31,787 nucleotides of DNA from Chryseobacterium sp. (GTDB lineage: Bacteria > Bacteroidota > Bacteroidia > Flavobacteriales > Weeksellaceae). The stretch is taken from contig QFQW01000038.1 in NCBI GenBank assembly GCA_003248755.1, positions 1 through 31,787 of the forward strand, given 5' to 3'. Under the pieces are notes generated by a model. That model had not been told where the DNA came from, ran no database searches, and worked only from the letters and a program-made list of their open reading frames with translations. Below, one piece after another: positions 22,483 to 30,819 of the stretch. How positions within the stretch are numbered: the stretch's first letter is position 1; the number at the start of each line of letters is the position of its first letter. Made by a program: the position numbers and the translations under genes.

Positions 22483-22635
22483 TTATATCAACCAATGAAT
22501 AATAGCTAGTATAGGAATTAAACAAGGAGTTGTTCTGAAAAAAGGCATAAGTAGCAAAGCAAGACCCAAAGAAATTTCTGCCAACTTTAACTCGTTATTA
22601 ATCTCCGAAACAGTTTTTTTGACCTTATGTTTCAT
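22483..22635 (-). CDS. Small membrane protein of 50 residues
   Basis: An ATG frame with a charged N-terminus (MKHKVKKTVSEINNELK) and a long hydrophobic part (ISLGLALLLMPFFRTTPCLIPILAIIHWLI), so one or two membrane helices. It lies 33 nt after the MFS transporter on the same strand and probably shares its transcript. No family recognised. It may be an accessory subunit or a remnant of a larger transporter. Confidence 0.45.
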   Translation of the reverse strand: MKHKVKKTVSEINNELKLAEISLGLALLLMPFFRTTPCLIPILAIIHWLI

Positions 22636-22668
22636 TTTTTAAAATTAAGAAATCAAATTAATCTAATT

Positions 22669-23814
22669 TTAATTCTCCCTTTTCTCATAAAAATGTCTGA
22701 AGATCATCATCAGAAAAGCCAATGCCCCAAACACAAAACCAATCCAGGGATTGTACTCGACACCTCTAGTTATGATCATCCAGCCACCCAAAGTTGTTCC
22801 TAACGTTACTCCCAAATTTCCGAATGAAGTTGCCAAACTGTTGGCGAATTCCAAGGAATCGGGAGCTGATGAGATCATATAGGTGGATGCATTGAGAAAA
22901 CTTGGCGAATACATAAAGCCCCAAAGTCCAACCACAGCAATAATTGATAATAAATTATCATTCGAAAAGTATAAAAGAATGGGAACCACTAGTGTTCCGG
23001 AAAGGAAGAAAGCCATCGTTCTTGTCACATTCTTATTAAGCATTTTACCGGCAATCCATGTTGACAAAACACCGATAATCCCGAAGACAAACAGCATATA
23101 ACTTATCATGGTTTCGTTCATTCCTTTTGCTTTATTCAAATAATCCGCAAAATAACTATAGGTGGAAAACCATGCGGTGATCATGAAAAAGTTAGCTGTA
23201 GTACTTAAAATAAATGCCGGCTGAGTTAGGATCTTGATTTGTGTCCCATAGGATTTTTTCTTTTTGACAGGCATTGAAGGGAGCATAAAATAGATCACAA
23301 CTAAGGCAATCAAGCTTATAACCGTCTGGATCATAAAAGAATATTCCCACGACCATAAGCTCGAAATCCAAGTGGCAAATGGTACCGTGGTCACCATTGC
23401 AACCGCTACCCCACTGAACACGATGCTCATGAATTCATTTTTTTCATCGTTACTGGCGTAAGAAACAGCAACAGATAAAGCGGTGGCAATATAGACCGGC
23501 TGTAAAAATGCAGGAAGGATTCTTACCAGCATCAAAACCCAAAATGGAGGCGAGAACGAGGAGACCAGACCTGATATCAGGAAAATAGCTATGGAGGTTA
23601 GCATGATCTTTTTGCGATCAATCCCTGAGACCAGCAAGGTCATGAATGGTCCGGTAAGGGCAATGACCAGGGCAAAGGCACTTAAGAGATAACCCGCCTT
23701 ATCGATGCTTATTTTATAATATTCAGCGATCTGCGGTAAAATTCCAATCACTCCGAATTCGGTAGTAATAACGGCAATAAAGCCCAAACAACCGATATAT
23801 GCATATTTCTTCAT
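22669..23814 (-). CDS. MFS transporter (arabinose-efflux/DHA1-like)
   Basis: 381 residues with 12 membrane helices from the ATG at 23814 (MKKYAYIGCLGFIAVITTEFG). The DHA1 features are FGVIGILPQIAEYYKIS in helix 1, SAFALVIALTGPFMTLLVSGIDRKKIML (motif A region), LVRILPAFLQPVYIATALSVA (helix 4) and the cytoplasmic loop PSMPVKKKKSYG. This resembles CmlA/AraJ-type drug or sugar exporters. An earlier in-frame start (23865) would overlap the hydrolase gene. It forms an operon with that hydrolase, divergent from an HxlR regulator that probably controls it. Confidence 0.9.
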   Translation of the reverse strand: MKKYAYIGCLGFIAVITTEFGVIGILPQIAEYYKISIDKAGYLLSAFALVIALTGPFMTLLVSGIDRKKIMLTSIAIFLISGLVSSFSPPFWVLMLVRILPAFLQPVYIATALSVAVSYASNDEKNEFMSIVFSGVAVAMVTTVPFATWISSLWSWEYSFMIQTVISLIALVVIYFMLPSMPVKKKKSYGTQIKILTQPAFILSTTANFFMITAWFSTYSYFADYLNKAKGMNETMISYMLFVFGIIGVLSTWIAGKMLNKNVTRTMAFFLSGTLVVPILLYFSNDNLLSIIAVVGLWGFMYSPSFLNASTYMISSAPDSLEFANSLATSFGNLGVTLGTTLGGWMIITRGVEYNPWIGFVFGALAFLMMIFRHFYEKREN

Positions 23815-23833
23815 ATAAAATTCTCTGGGTATA

Positions 23834-24838
23834 TTATTTTGAATTTTCTTTCGTAAATGCCGCAATATCCTGAACCGCCTCTCTGGTTTCTTTTAAAATA
23901 GCTCCCATGTGCATAAAACCATGGACCATTTCTTTGTAGACAACAGTTTTGACCTGAACACCAGATACTCTCATATTCTCCGCCAGTTGCTGTCCTTCAT
24001 CACGCAAAGGATCGTGTTCGGATAATAGAACGAGCGTTGGTGGTGTATTTTTAAAATCTTTGATCAATAAAGGAATTGCTAATGGGTTTTCCTGATCCTT
24101 AGGATTTGCCAAATACCAGTTCCAGGCTCTTACACCTTCTTCTTTATTGATGATAGGCCCATTTTGATAGTCTTTCCATGATGTTGTATTGAACCTGTTA
24201 TCCGCCGCCGGATAGATCAACACCTGAAATTTCAGATGGTCGCCAATCTGCGTTGATAGACTTGCAGCCAAGGCTCCTCCGGCACTATCGCCGATAACCC
24301 CGATCTTATTCTTATCCAGATGCAAATGGTCTGCATTATCAATGATCCATTGAGTGACCGATCGGGCATCATCGAAACCTGCAGGAAAAGGATATTCGGG
24401 AGCCAAACGATAATCAACAAAGATGATAGCAGCCCCCGTGGCATTGGCCAATTGACGAACAATAGCATCATGGGTCTCAAAACTTCCCGAAACAAACCAA
24501 CCGCCATGAAGATAAATGATAGCTGACGACTTTCCACTTTCAATTCCGTTCGGCCTATAGAGTCTTACAGGGATTTTGTGATCCTCTTGAGGAATATCAA
24601 ATTCTTCTAATATTCTAACCGCTTCTTTTTTGCCACCGAGTTGAATAGCCATTGTCTCATATCCTTTGCGGCTCACATCTAAGGGATTTCCGCCTTCAAA
24701 TACATGGATCTTTTGCAGATTTTCGACTATTGTGGTTATTTCCGGAGTTAATGTAATTTTACTCATTTTGTTACTATATTTTATTGTTTTACAGGAAACT
24801 AATCCTGCTATCATTAGTGTTACAACAAGTTTTTTCAT
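23834..24838 (-). CDS. Lipoprotein alpha/beta hydrolase (hormone-sensitive-lipase family)
   Basis: 334 residues. The lipoprotein signal ends LVSC with Cys16. Alpha/beta hydrolase fold-3: oxyanion motif YLHGGWFVSGSFETHD, VDYRLAPEYPFPA, nucleophile Ser in GVIGDSAGGALAAS, acid in SEHDPLRDEG, and His in EMVHGFMHMG. It is an esterase/lipase, membrane-anchored in the periplasm or at the outer membrane. It is first in the operon with the MFS pump (19-nt gap). A TAATTTTG -7 box is at 24859-24866 on the minus strand. Divergent from hxlR. Confidence 0.9.
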   Translation of the reverse strand: MKKLVVTLMIAGLVSCKTIKYSNKMSKITLTPEITTIVENLQKIHVFEGGNPLDVSRKGYETMAIQLGGKKEAVRILEEFDIPQEDHKIPVRLYRPNGIESGKSSAIIYLHGGWFVSGSFETHDAIVRQLANATGAAIIFVDYRLAPEYPFPAGFDDARSVTQWIIDNADHLHLDKNKIGVIGDSAGGALAASLSTQIGDHLKFQVLIYPAADNRFNTTSWKDYQNGPIINKEEGVRAWNWYLANPKDQENPLAIPLLIKDFKNTPPTLVLLSEHDPLRDEGQQLAENMRVSGVQVKTVVYKEMVHGFMHMGAILKETREAVQDIAAFTKENSK

Positions 24839-24884
24839 ATTCCATTTAAAATTTTAGGCAAAATTAAATAGAAGCCATATATTT

Positions 24885-24912
24885 GTATAGTACACAGCCA
24901 ATTGTATGGTAC
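24885..24912. promoter_or_regulatory. HxlR operator pair and promoters in the divergent region
   Basis: Two similar half-palindromes, GTATAGTAC (24885-24893) and GTATGGTAC (24904-24912), lie 19 bp apart between the divergent genes. The first touches the rightward -7 box TATATTTG (24878-24885) and both lie upstream of the leftward -7 box TAATTTTG (24859-24866). Autoregulation by HxlR is inferred. Confidence 0.5.
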
Positions 24913-24929
24913 AAACAAATTTGTAAGTA

Positions 24930-25310
24930 ATGGGAAAAAGAAAGGAAAATTCAACGAATAGCATTAATGAACAGTATATTATGACAGAGTGCGATCTAAC
25001 TTATGCCGTTTGCAAAATCGGAGGTAGATGGAAATTACTCATCCTGTGCAAACTTGAACATGGAAAACTCCGGTTTAGTGAGATCAGAAATCGGATTACA
25101 GGAATTACAGAAAGAATGCTGACATTACAACTTCGCGAATTGGAAAAAGAAGGTCTGGTAAAAAGAACCGTACATGCGGAAGTCCCACCAAGAGTCGACT
25201 ATGAGTTAACAGCAATTGCAAATGAACTCGTCCCCATTTGGAAACAATTAAGCGATTGGGGCAATAAACATAAAAATTTAATCATGGAAGAAATGTTCAA
25301 CGACAAGTGA
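24930..25310 (+). CDS. HxlR-family transcriptional regulator
   Basis: 126 residues. The winged helix is of HxlR type: MTECDLTYAVCKIGGRWKLLIL with a conserved Cys in the N-terminal part, LRFSEIRNRITGITERMLTLQLRELEKEGLV, and the wing KRTVHAEVPPRVDYELT. Such regulators sense electrophiles or oxidants, often through that Cys. It is divergent from the hydrolase/MFS operon, its most likely target. The start may be the ATG at 24930 or the second Met at 24981. Confidence 0.9.
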   Translation: MGKRKENSTNSINEQYIMTECDLTYAVCKIGGRWKLLILCKLEHGKLRFSEIRNRITGITERMLTLQLRELEKEGLVKRTVHAEVPPRVDYELTAIANELVPIWKQLSDWGNKHKNLIMEEMFNDK

Positions 25311-25357
25311 TTGCTTTGGAAATAAAAAGAGGCGAATAGATATTTCAATGTATCAAG

Positions 25358-25470
25358 TCAAAAATATAAAATAGTATGTGCCTATGGGCACTCTAGTTGA
25401 TTTGTATTCAAATGGCAAGATTTACACTTTAGATAAAGATTCTATCCGGCACATTTAAATATATAATTAC
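25358..25470 (+). repeat. Dispersed repeat, copy 3
   Basis: It aligns with the minus strand of copy 1 over about 118 bp with few gaps. It contains the small palindrome GTGCC-TATG-GGCAC (25379-25392), which is only half kept in copy 1. Confidence 0.6.
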
Positions 25471-25585
25471 ATTATTTTAGCAATAATATACTTTGATCTA
25501 CAAGATGCTCAGTTGTATAATATAACGGTAATTAATGCTTAAACAATCTTTAATTCTCAATTTTTATAAAAAGAAAAATAATTTT

Positions 25586-25637
25586 GTACACTAAAGTATA
25601 TCAATGGCAAAAATAATTTTTGTACTTCAAAGTATGC
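25586..25637. promoter_or_regulatory. Duplicated operator-like palindrome
   Basis: GTACACTAAAGTATA (25586) and GTACTTCAAAGTATG (25622) lie in two copies of a 36-bp unit. A third copy, GTACACTAAAGTATAC, is at 27554 before the SDR gene. It is a near-palindrome of the form GTAnAC-N4-GTATAC. Binding by the nearby HxlR or another regulator is inferred. No gene is seen in 25311-25726. Confidence 0.45.
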
Positions 25638-25726
25638 CATTGCCCAACAAAATTTTGTTGCGTTAAAATAATATTGTTACCATTACCATCCACTAACATG
25701 ACTCTCCATCGATAAGCTTGTGTAAA

Positions 25727-26113
25727 TCACTCAAGGTTTTCTTTGAATGGATTCACACTGATCTCTATCATAAGATTTTCAAAATAGAAATAGAACCCAA
25801 ACGTATTTCTGATAGGTTTAGGTCCTCCTTCAAATCGTAAGTTTTCTTCCTCCTGAAGCTTTCTGTATATATTCCAAACCGTTTCCTGATCTTCCTGATA
25901 GAATCCGATATGGAAATTCTCGGGATATTCCGGTATATTTTCCTTTTTATTCAATACCTGTCCCCAGATCACAAGGGCAAATTGGTCGTTGTTTTCCAGG
26001 ACTGCCATTTTGCTGTTCCGGTTTGCAATCATGCTGAAGCCGAAATAATTTGTAAATAAATGCAAAGCTTTGTCTACATCCTTTACCACCAGATTGATAT
26101 GATTCAAACTCAT
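25727..26113 (-). CDS. VOC-superfamily (glyoxalase-like) protein
   Basis: 128 residues with two beta-alpha-beta-beta-beta units: MSLNHINLVVKDVDKALHLFTNYFGF, FALVIWGQ, NFHIGFYQEDQETVWNIYRKL, FGFYFYFENLMIEISV. Possible metal ligands are His5, His in NFHIGF and Glu in IEISV. Single-domain VOC proteins include lyases, dioxygenases and resistance proteins; the substrate is unknown. It lies 37 nt downstream of an AraC regulator on the same strand, likely one transcript. Confidence 0.85.
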   Translation of the reverse strand: MSLNHINLVVKDVDKALHLFTNYFGFSMIANRNSKMAVLENNDQFALVIWGQVLNKKENIPEYPENFHIGFYQEDQETVWNIYRKLQEEENLRFEGGPKPIRNTFGFYFYFENLMIEISVNPFKENLE

Positions 26114-26150
26114 TTTGTATAATTTTATTTGTTCTATTGATCAAACAAAA

Positions 26151-26915
26151 TTAGGTTTCTGGCATCAGGCTCAATTGGATAAATCGGTCGTTTTCGTTTT
26201 TGTTTAAGATCGTAGGTTTTACCCCAGCGAATTTCTTTACTTCCCTGATAAAATGGGATTGGTCGCCATAATTAAGTTCCGGGTAGAAATCGCCCTTTTT
26301 CAACTGTTTCAATGAATTTGAAAAACGGATGATATTTATATATGACTTCAATGACACTCCAAACCAGGTATTAAAATAACGATTTATCTGCCTGCTGCTC
26401 CAAGAAACCTCTTGTGACAATTCCTCAACCGTAGTCTCTCCTTTTGATAAATCAATGAGCTCAAACAATTTCTTTTTACGGTTATCAATTTTCTTTTCCA
26501 GTTTTGCCTTAACAATCTCGCAGGCTTTCCTGTAAAATTGCTCAAAATCAGCCATATCACTTTTACAAAATCCCCAGTAATCAGTAGAAAGAATTTGCTT
26601 ATTATCCTTTAAACCCGCAAAGGATTGCTTAAAGATATATTCAGCGGCTATCGGATGAAAGCTTATGGCAAACATCGTCGATCTGGGAAATGGTGGTTTG
26701 ATAATAGGCCCGGTGCATATCCCGGATATAAAGATCTCAAAGGTGTCATCTTCTCTTGCAAAAAGGAATAGATCTATTTTCCCGTCTGGAACGATGATTC
26801 CTTCTCTTTTTTCATCATCATGATTTTTTACCATCCAGATACTTTCTACTATATGCTTAAGTGGGTCGTCGGGTTTAAGTGATAAATATTCTAATTGATT
26901 CATATTAAAGCTCAA
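26151..26915 (-). CDS. AraC-family regulator with DUF6597-type N-terminus
   Basis: 254 residues. The N-terminal part (LKHIVESIWMVKN, IIVPDGKIDLFLFARED, FAISFHPIAAEYIFKQ) is the DUF6597-type sensor. The AraC domain is TTVEELSQEVSWSSRQINRYFNTWFGVSLKSYINIIRF, split here at the turn, then LNYGDQSHFIREVKKFAGVKPTI. Probably regulates the VOC gene behind it. The ATG used may be at 26915 or at the Met four codons on. Confidence 0.85.
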   Translation of the reverse strand: MSFNMNQLEYLSLKPDDPLKHIVESIWMVKNHDDEKREGIIVPDGKIDLFLFAREDDTFEIFISGICTGPIIKPPFPRSTMFAISFHPIAAEYIFKQSFAGLKDNKQILSTDYWGFCKSDMADFEQFYRKACEIVKAKLEKKIDNRKKKLFELIDLSKGETTVEELSQEVSWSSRQINRYFNTWFGVSLKSYINIIRFSNSLKQLKKGDFYPELNYGDQSHFIREVKKFAGVKPTILNKNENDRFIQLSLMPET

Positions 26916-26989
26916 CGGTTATGCATCTCAATACCTGCAAAATTAAAAATTAAATGGCCTTAAGACGACATTTTAAATTCCAAAGGACG

Positions 26990-27418
26990 CATATTATATT
27001 CTATGTATCCGAGTATAGTGCTTCATTTCTGTGATTTCAAATGGCTATTCTACGGACACATCATTATTCTGACTTTCGCTGTACTACTAACAATGGATAG
27101 TAAAGCAAGATTTACTATAAATACCAATATATCAATTGGATTTGAGAGGCTATTTTTTATATGTAGCATTGATATTAGTATTCGGATTTATTATGGTCCA
27201 CTAAATATGTTATAGCAGGTGATGACATGTATACTTCAAAGGTCCTGTCGACAGCTTATCTTAATAAAATGGTAGGACAGCAGATATTGGCCCGCACAAC
27301 GCGTGACTATTATAATATGATGCTTATCGGCATTATATCAGTAATCATCATTCTGATTATTTTACCACAGATCAAAAAAGTGTCCTTAAAGTTAAAGAAG
27401 AATCAGATGCCTTATTGA
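26990..27418 (+). pseudogene. Possible decayed tail of a membrane transporter
   Basis: Two short frames together give hydrophobic helices and charged ends (HIIILTFAVLLTMDS, then in another frame LRGYFLYVALILVFGFIMV, then MVGQQILARTTRDYYNMMLIGIISVIIILIILPQIKKV). The final segment looks like the last helix of a 14-helix MFS exporter. Stops and frame changes interrupt it. The call rests on general appearance only. The remainder of 26916-27680 holds no gene. Confidence 0.3.
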
Positions 27419-27553
27419 ATATGACAATCATATACTTTGTCGCACAAATAAGGTAACACATACTAAAAAGTATCCCTGTCTTACTCGTACAAAATATGAT
27501 GATATTAGAAATATTTGTTTTAACAATCCCGTTTGCATTAAAAAAATAATTTG

Positions 27554-27569
27554 GTACACTAAAGTATAC
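27554..27569. promoter_or_regulatory. Operator-like palindrome upstream of the SDR gene
   Basis: GTACACTAAAGTATAC, the most symmetrical copy of the motif also present twice near 25600, with similar flanks (AATAATTT before, ATGGCC after). Confidence 0.4.
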
Positions 27570-27680
27570 TATGGCCATCATTTAACATGTATTTTCGTCA
27601 TTTTGGCTACGTTTATTTCCTCTTAGATTAATTCTTTGATTTAGTTAATGTCCAACTTTGCATAGAACAAAAAATAAAAT

Positions 27681-28487
27681 ATGCAAAAGACAATTTTCAT
27701 TACCGGTGCTTCATCCGGACTAGGCAAAGCAACTGCCAAATTATTTCAGGAAAAGGGTTGGAAAGTAATCGCGACCATGCGAAGACCTGAAGAAGAAAAA
27801 GAATTAAACAAGTTTTCCAATATAAACTTAGTAGAGCTGGATGTTACCAATACCGTAAAAAGCCAGGAAACAATAGCTGAAATTTTAAAATTCAATTCAG
27901 TAGATGTGGTGTTGAACAATGCGGGTTACGGGCTTATCGGTCCATTGGAATCGTTTACTGAGGAACAAATTCAGATGCAGATCCAGACGAACTTAGTGGG
28001 GGTTATTCAAATCACGAAAGCATTTATTCCTTATTTTAGAGAGAGAAAAAGTGGAACCTTCATTAATATCACCAGTACTTTTGGTTTGTTAGGCTACCCG
28101 ACATGTTCGATCTACAACGCCAGCAAATTTGCGATAGACGGTTTTTCAGAAGGTCTGGCCTATGAATTGGCTCAGTTTGGCATCAATGTGAAAATAGTAG
28201 CGCCCGGTGGTATGCAGACCGACTTCGCAGGGAGGTCACTTCACGGAGGAATGCATGAAGCTTATGGCCAGCTGGTAGCAAAAGTCAGCGAAGGTTACAG
28301 TGAGGAGCAGATCGCCAATTATACAAAAGCAGAGGATGTGGCGCAAATCATATATAATGCGACGACCGATGGGAAGTCCCAGCTCAGGTATATTGCAGGT
28401 AATGATGCTATCACCCTGTATAATGAGCGTCTGGAATTGACACCCGAAGGACAGTTTGAAAAGATCCGTGCCCAGTTTATATTTTAA
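27681..28487 (+). CDS. Short-chain dehydrogenase/reductase
   Basis: 268 residues, classical SDR: cofactor loop TGASSGLGKATA, an Arg-containing segment TMRRPEEEK that favours NADP(H), LDVTN, NNAGYGLIGPLE, catalytic Ser in NITSTFG, and YNASK with Tyr and Lys. It has a normal length and is cytoplasmic. It precedes an AraC regulator on the same strand, separated by a hairpin; these SDR-AraC pairs are common in this group, with the regulator controlling the SDR. The substrate is unknown. Confidence 0.9.
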   Translation: MQKTIFITGASSGLGKATAKLFQEKGWKVIATMRRPEEEKELNKFSNINLVELDVTNTVKSQETIAEILKFNSVDVVLNNAGYGLIGPLESFTEEQIQMQIQTNLVGVIQITKAFIPYFRERKSGTFINITSTFGLLGYPTCSIYNASKFAIDGFSEGLAYELAQFGINVKIVAPGGMQTDFAGRSLHGGMHEAYGQLVAKVSEGYSEEQIANYTKAEDVAQIIYNATTDGKSQLRYIAGNDAITLYNERLELTPEGQFEKIRAQFIF

Positions 28488-28492
28488 TTATG

Positions 28493-28532
28493 GTAATTCC
28501 TGTTTTGTGGATTATAACCAGACAGGAATTAC
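28493..28532 (+). terminator. Hairpin after the SDR gene
   Basis: GTAATTCCTGT (28493-28503) pairs perfectly with ACAGGAATTAC (28522-28532) around an 18-nt loop. Only a weak T-tract follows, so it may be a terminator or an mRNA-stabilising hairpin. Confidence 0.5.
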
Positions 28533-28559
28533 TTCTTATGAATTACTTAAATTTGTATA

Positions 28560-29471
28560 ATGAAAAAACAACCGGTCATATTTGATTCCCTATCCCAATT
28601 GCATAAGGCAATGGGCCAGCCGGCGCCATCTCATCCCCTCATCAGCATTATAAACTATGGAGAAGCTCAGTTCGACCCCAAAGATTTCGAACAGGGTATC
28701 ATCCTGAACTTTTATAAGATTTCTTTCAAGACAAGCTTTTCCGGTAAACTGAAATATGGTCAGGGATACTACGATTTTGAAGAGGGCGGAATGTCATTCA
28801 TCGCTCCGGGACAGTTAATCAAGATGCAGAATGAAGAAGCCAATTATGATGGTATGACCATTCATATCCATCCAGATTTTCTAAGACCGTATTCACTGAG
28901 TTCAAGCATCAGGCATTATGGCTATTTCAGCTATTCGGCGGCAGAAGCATTATATCTTTCCGAAAAAGAAAAAGCAACCATTCTCAGCATTTATCGATTC
29001 ATTCAGGAAGAGCTGAGCGAACGCATCGATAAATTCAGTCAGGATGTGATCATTTCGCAGATCGAGGTACTACTCAATTATGCCAACCGTTTTTATGACC
29101 GCCAGTTTCTGACCAGAAAGGCCGTTAGTAATGATCTTCTTGGCAGATTGGAACAGCAGCTTGAAGATTACTTTAACAATGAGAAATCACTTGTTACCGG
29201 ATTACCTACAGTCAATTCCCTGGCGGAAAACCTCAATGTAACCCCACGCTACCTGAGCGACCTCTTAAGAAATCTCGTCGGATTAAATACCCAACAGTTC
29301 ATTCATGAAAAGGTCATAGAAAAGGCAAAAGAATATCTTGCCAAAGATGAAATGACCATTGCCGAAATTGCTTATCAAATGGGATTTGAACATCCACAAT
29401 CTTTCAATAAACTATTCAAAAGTAAAACCTCATTTTCACCATCAGATTATAAAAAATCTTTACTGAATTGA
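28560..29471 (+). CDS. AraC-family transcriptional regulator
   Basis: 303 residues. Cupin-type sensor (NFYKISFKTSFSGKLKYGQG, MSFIAPGQLIKMQ, MTIHIHPDFLRPYSL) and a C-terminal AraC domain (NSLAENLNVTPRYLSDLLRNLVG, then IAEIAYQMGFEHPQSFNKLFKSKTSFSPSDY). Complete length. Likely regulates the upstream SDR gene. Confidence 0.9.
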   Translation: MKKQPVIFDSLSQLHKAMGQPAPSHPLISIINYGEAQFDPKDFEQGIILNFYKISFKTSFSGKLKYGQGYYDFEEGGMSFIAPGQLIKMQNEEANYDGMTIHIHPDFLRPYSLSSSIRHYGYFSYSAAEALYLSEKEKATILSIYRFIQEELSERIDKFSQDVIISQIEVLLNYANRFYDRQFLTRKAVSNDLLGRLEQQLEDYFNNEKSLVTGLPTVNSLAENLNVTPRYLSDLLRNLVGLNTQQFIHEKVIEKAKEYLAKDEMTIAEIAYQMGFEHPQSFNKLFKSKTSFSPSDYKKSLLN

Positions 29472-29581
29472 CTCATACCACTTATTTTTCTGCATTGGGT
29501 TACTTTTTTTGGTAATTGTAACAATTCCCTGTAGTGGCCACCTTAATTTTGTTCAATAATTAATCAAATAACTTTTAATGA

Positions 29582-29794
29582 TATGAACATCAAACGTACA
29601 GGTTCCTTAGGAAGTATCACCATCCGAAAACAAAAGATAAGTGGATAAAGCTATTTAAGAAAACATTCCGCTTTACTGGCGGCAAAATTGTAAACGAATT
29701 TTTAATGAGCATTGGCTATCTGCACGGGGCACATTCCGAGAGTTGTCCGGTATATCAACAGATCCTGAAGCAACTGCCCATGTGGAAAAAATAA
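29582..29794 (+). pseudogene. tag: 3' remnant of DNA-3-methyladenine glycosylase I
   Basis: 70 codons without a start. The sequence WIKLFKKTFRFTGGKIVNEF followed by LMSIGYLHGAHSESCPVY is the C-terminal end of Tag, with its last zinc ligands (His and Cys in HSESCP). The intact enzyme has about 190 residues, so the catalytic half is gone. The truncation lies in the gap behind the AraC gene, consistent with insertion or replacement there. Confidence 0.75.
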
Positions 29795-29801
29795 AATAAA
29801 A

Positions 29802-30137
29802 ATGAACATAGACATCTTCATCCAGGAATTTATTGCATCAAGCAACGCCTACGACACAGAAAGCTATCTGGACAAATGGCATAAAAATGCAATCCTTGAC
29901 GACCCATCTGTCGGAAAGGTTTTCAAGGGACATACGGGGATCAGAAATTATTTTGAAAGCTATTTCATTGGCTATAAAACCCAGACACGACTTGTAAGAC
30001 TGGACGTTATCACCGACAATGAAGTTCATATTGAAGTGGAATTTACAGGCGACTTTCCCGAAGGAAAAATACGAGGAATATTTGATTTTACTTTTAAAGA
30101 AGGAAGGATTGCAAAAGCAAAAGCCGATTTGATTTAG
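29802..30137 (+). CDS. NTF2-like (SnoaL-type) protein
   Basis: 111 residues of the NTF2/SnoaL fold: FIQEFIASSNAYDTESYLDKWHKNAILDDPSVG, FKGHTGIRNYFESYFIGY, VHIEVEFTGDFPEGKIRGIFDFTFKEGRIAKAKADLI read in segments. A single-domain small-molecule-binding or isomerase-like protein of unknown substrate. Followed by a TetR operator and regulator gene. Confidence 0.85.
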   Translation: MNIDIFIQEFIASSNAYDTESYLDKWHKNAILDDPSVGKVFKGHTGIRNYFESYFIGYKTQTRLVRLDVITDNEVHIEVEFTGDFPEGKIRGIFDFTFKEGRIAKAKADLI

Positions 30138-30149
30138 AATAAAATTTAA

Positions 30150-30182
30150 GGAGCGATTGTTCCAGAATTATTTGTATCTTTG
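30150..30182 (+). promoter_or_regulatory. TetR-gene promoter with operator
   Basis: Near-palindrome GGAGCGATTGTTCC (30150-30163) and an exact TAnnTTTG box TATCTTTG (30175-30182). The operator covers the expected -33 region, so bound repressor would block transcription. A second copy is at 30791. Confidence 0.65.
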
Positions 30183-30192
30183 CATTGTAGTT

Positions 30193-30771
30193 ATGGCAAG
30201 AAATGTAGAATTTGATGAACAATTGGCTGTTTCAAAAGCAATGGATGTCTTTTGGAAAAAGGGCTATAACGGTGCGTCAACCCGTGACCTTACCGAAGCG
30301 ATGGGCATCAGTAACAGCAGTCTGTACAATACGATCGGCGATAAACACCAGCTTTTTATAAAGGCAATCAAGCATTATACGGAATCAAGGATGGAAGGAA
30401 CGAGAAAACTATTACATCCTATCAAATCACCTTTGAAAGCAATCGAGAAATTCATTAATTCTTCGGTATATGCAATTACCAATGAGCCAAACAGCTGCCT
30501 GACCATTAAAACTACTTTTGAAGTGGCGGCAAATGATGAATCAGTGCAACGTATCATTAAAGCCGATAATGATTTTACTTACAATCTACTAATTGACCTG
30601 ATCAATAAAGCTATTGAACTTAAAGAGATCAGAGTCAGTAATGATGCAGAAATGCTGACGGACTATATCATCAACCAGTTTACTGGTTGGCACGAATCCT
30701 TTATTATTCACAAGGATAAAACAAGGATCAAGAAAATGGCTGAATTTTTAATTGAACAAATCGGACAATAA
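30193..30771 (+). CDS. TetR/AcrR-family regulator
   Basis: 192 residues from the ATG at 30193 (MARNVEFDEQLAVSKAMDVF); the earlier in-frame start lies inside the promoter. The N-terminal helix-turn-helix is KGYNGASTRDLTEAMGISNSSLYNTIGDKHQLF. The C-terminal ligand domain includes NSCLTIKTTFEVAANDESV with a Cys. It probably represses itself and the downstream GyrI-like gene, since both have the same operator just upstream. Confidence 0.9.
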   Translation: MARNVEFDEQLAVSKAMDVFWKKGYNGASTRDLTEAMGISNSSLYNTIGDKHQLFIKAIKHYTESRMEGTRKLLHPIKSPLKAIEKFINSSVYAITNEPNSCLTIKTTFEVAANDESVQRIIKADNDFTYNLLIDLINKAIELKEIRVSNDAEMLTDYIINQFTGWHESFIIHKDKTRIKKMAEFLIEQIGQ

Positions 30772-30790
30772 AATTTTTTTACCCAAATCT

Positions 30791-30804
30791 GGAGCGATCG
30801 TTCC
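30791..30804. promoter_or_regulatory. Second TetR operator
   Basis: GGAGCGATCGTTCC, a near-perfect palindrome, differs from the first operator by one base and lies 16 nt before the start of the GyrI-like gene. Confidence 0.6.
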
Positions 30805-30819
30805 TAAATTTATAGACAG

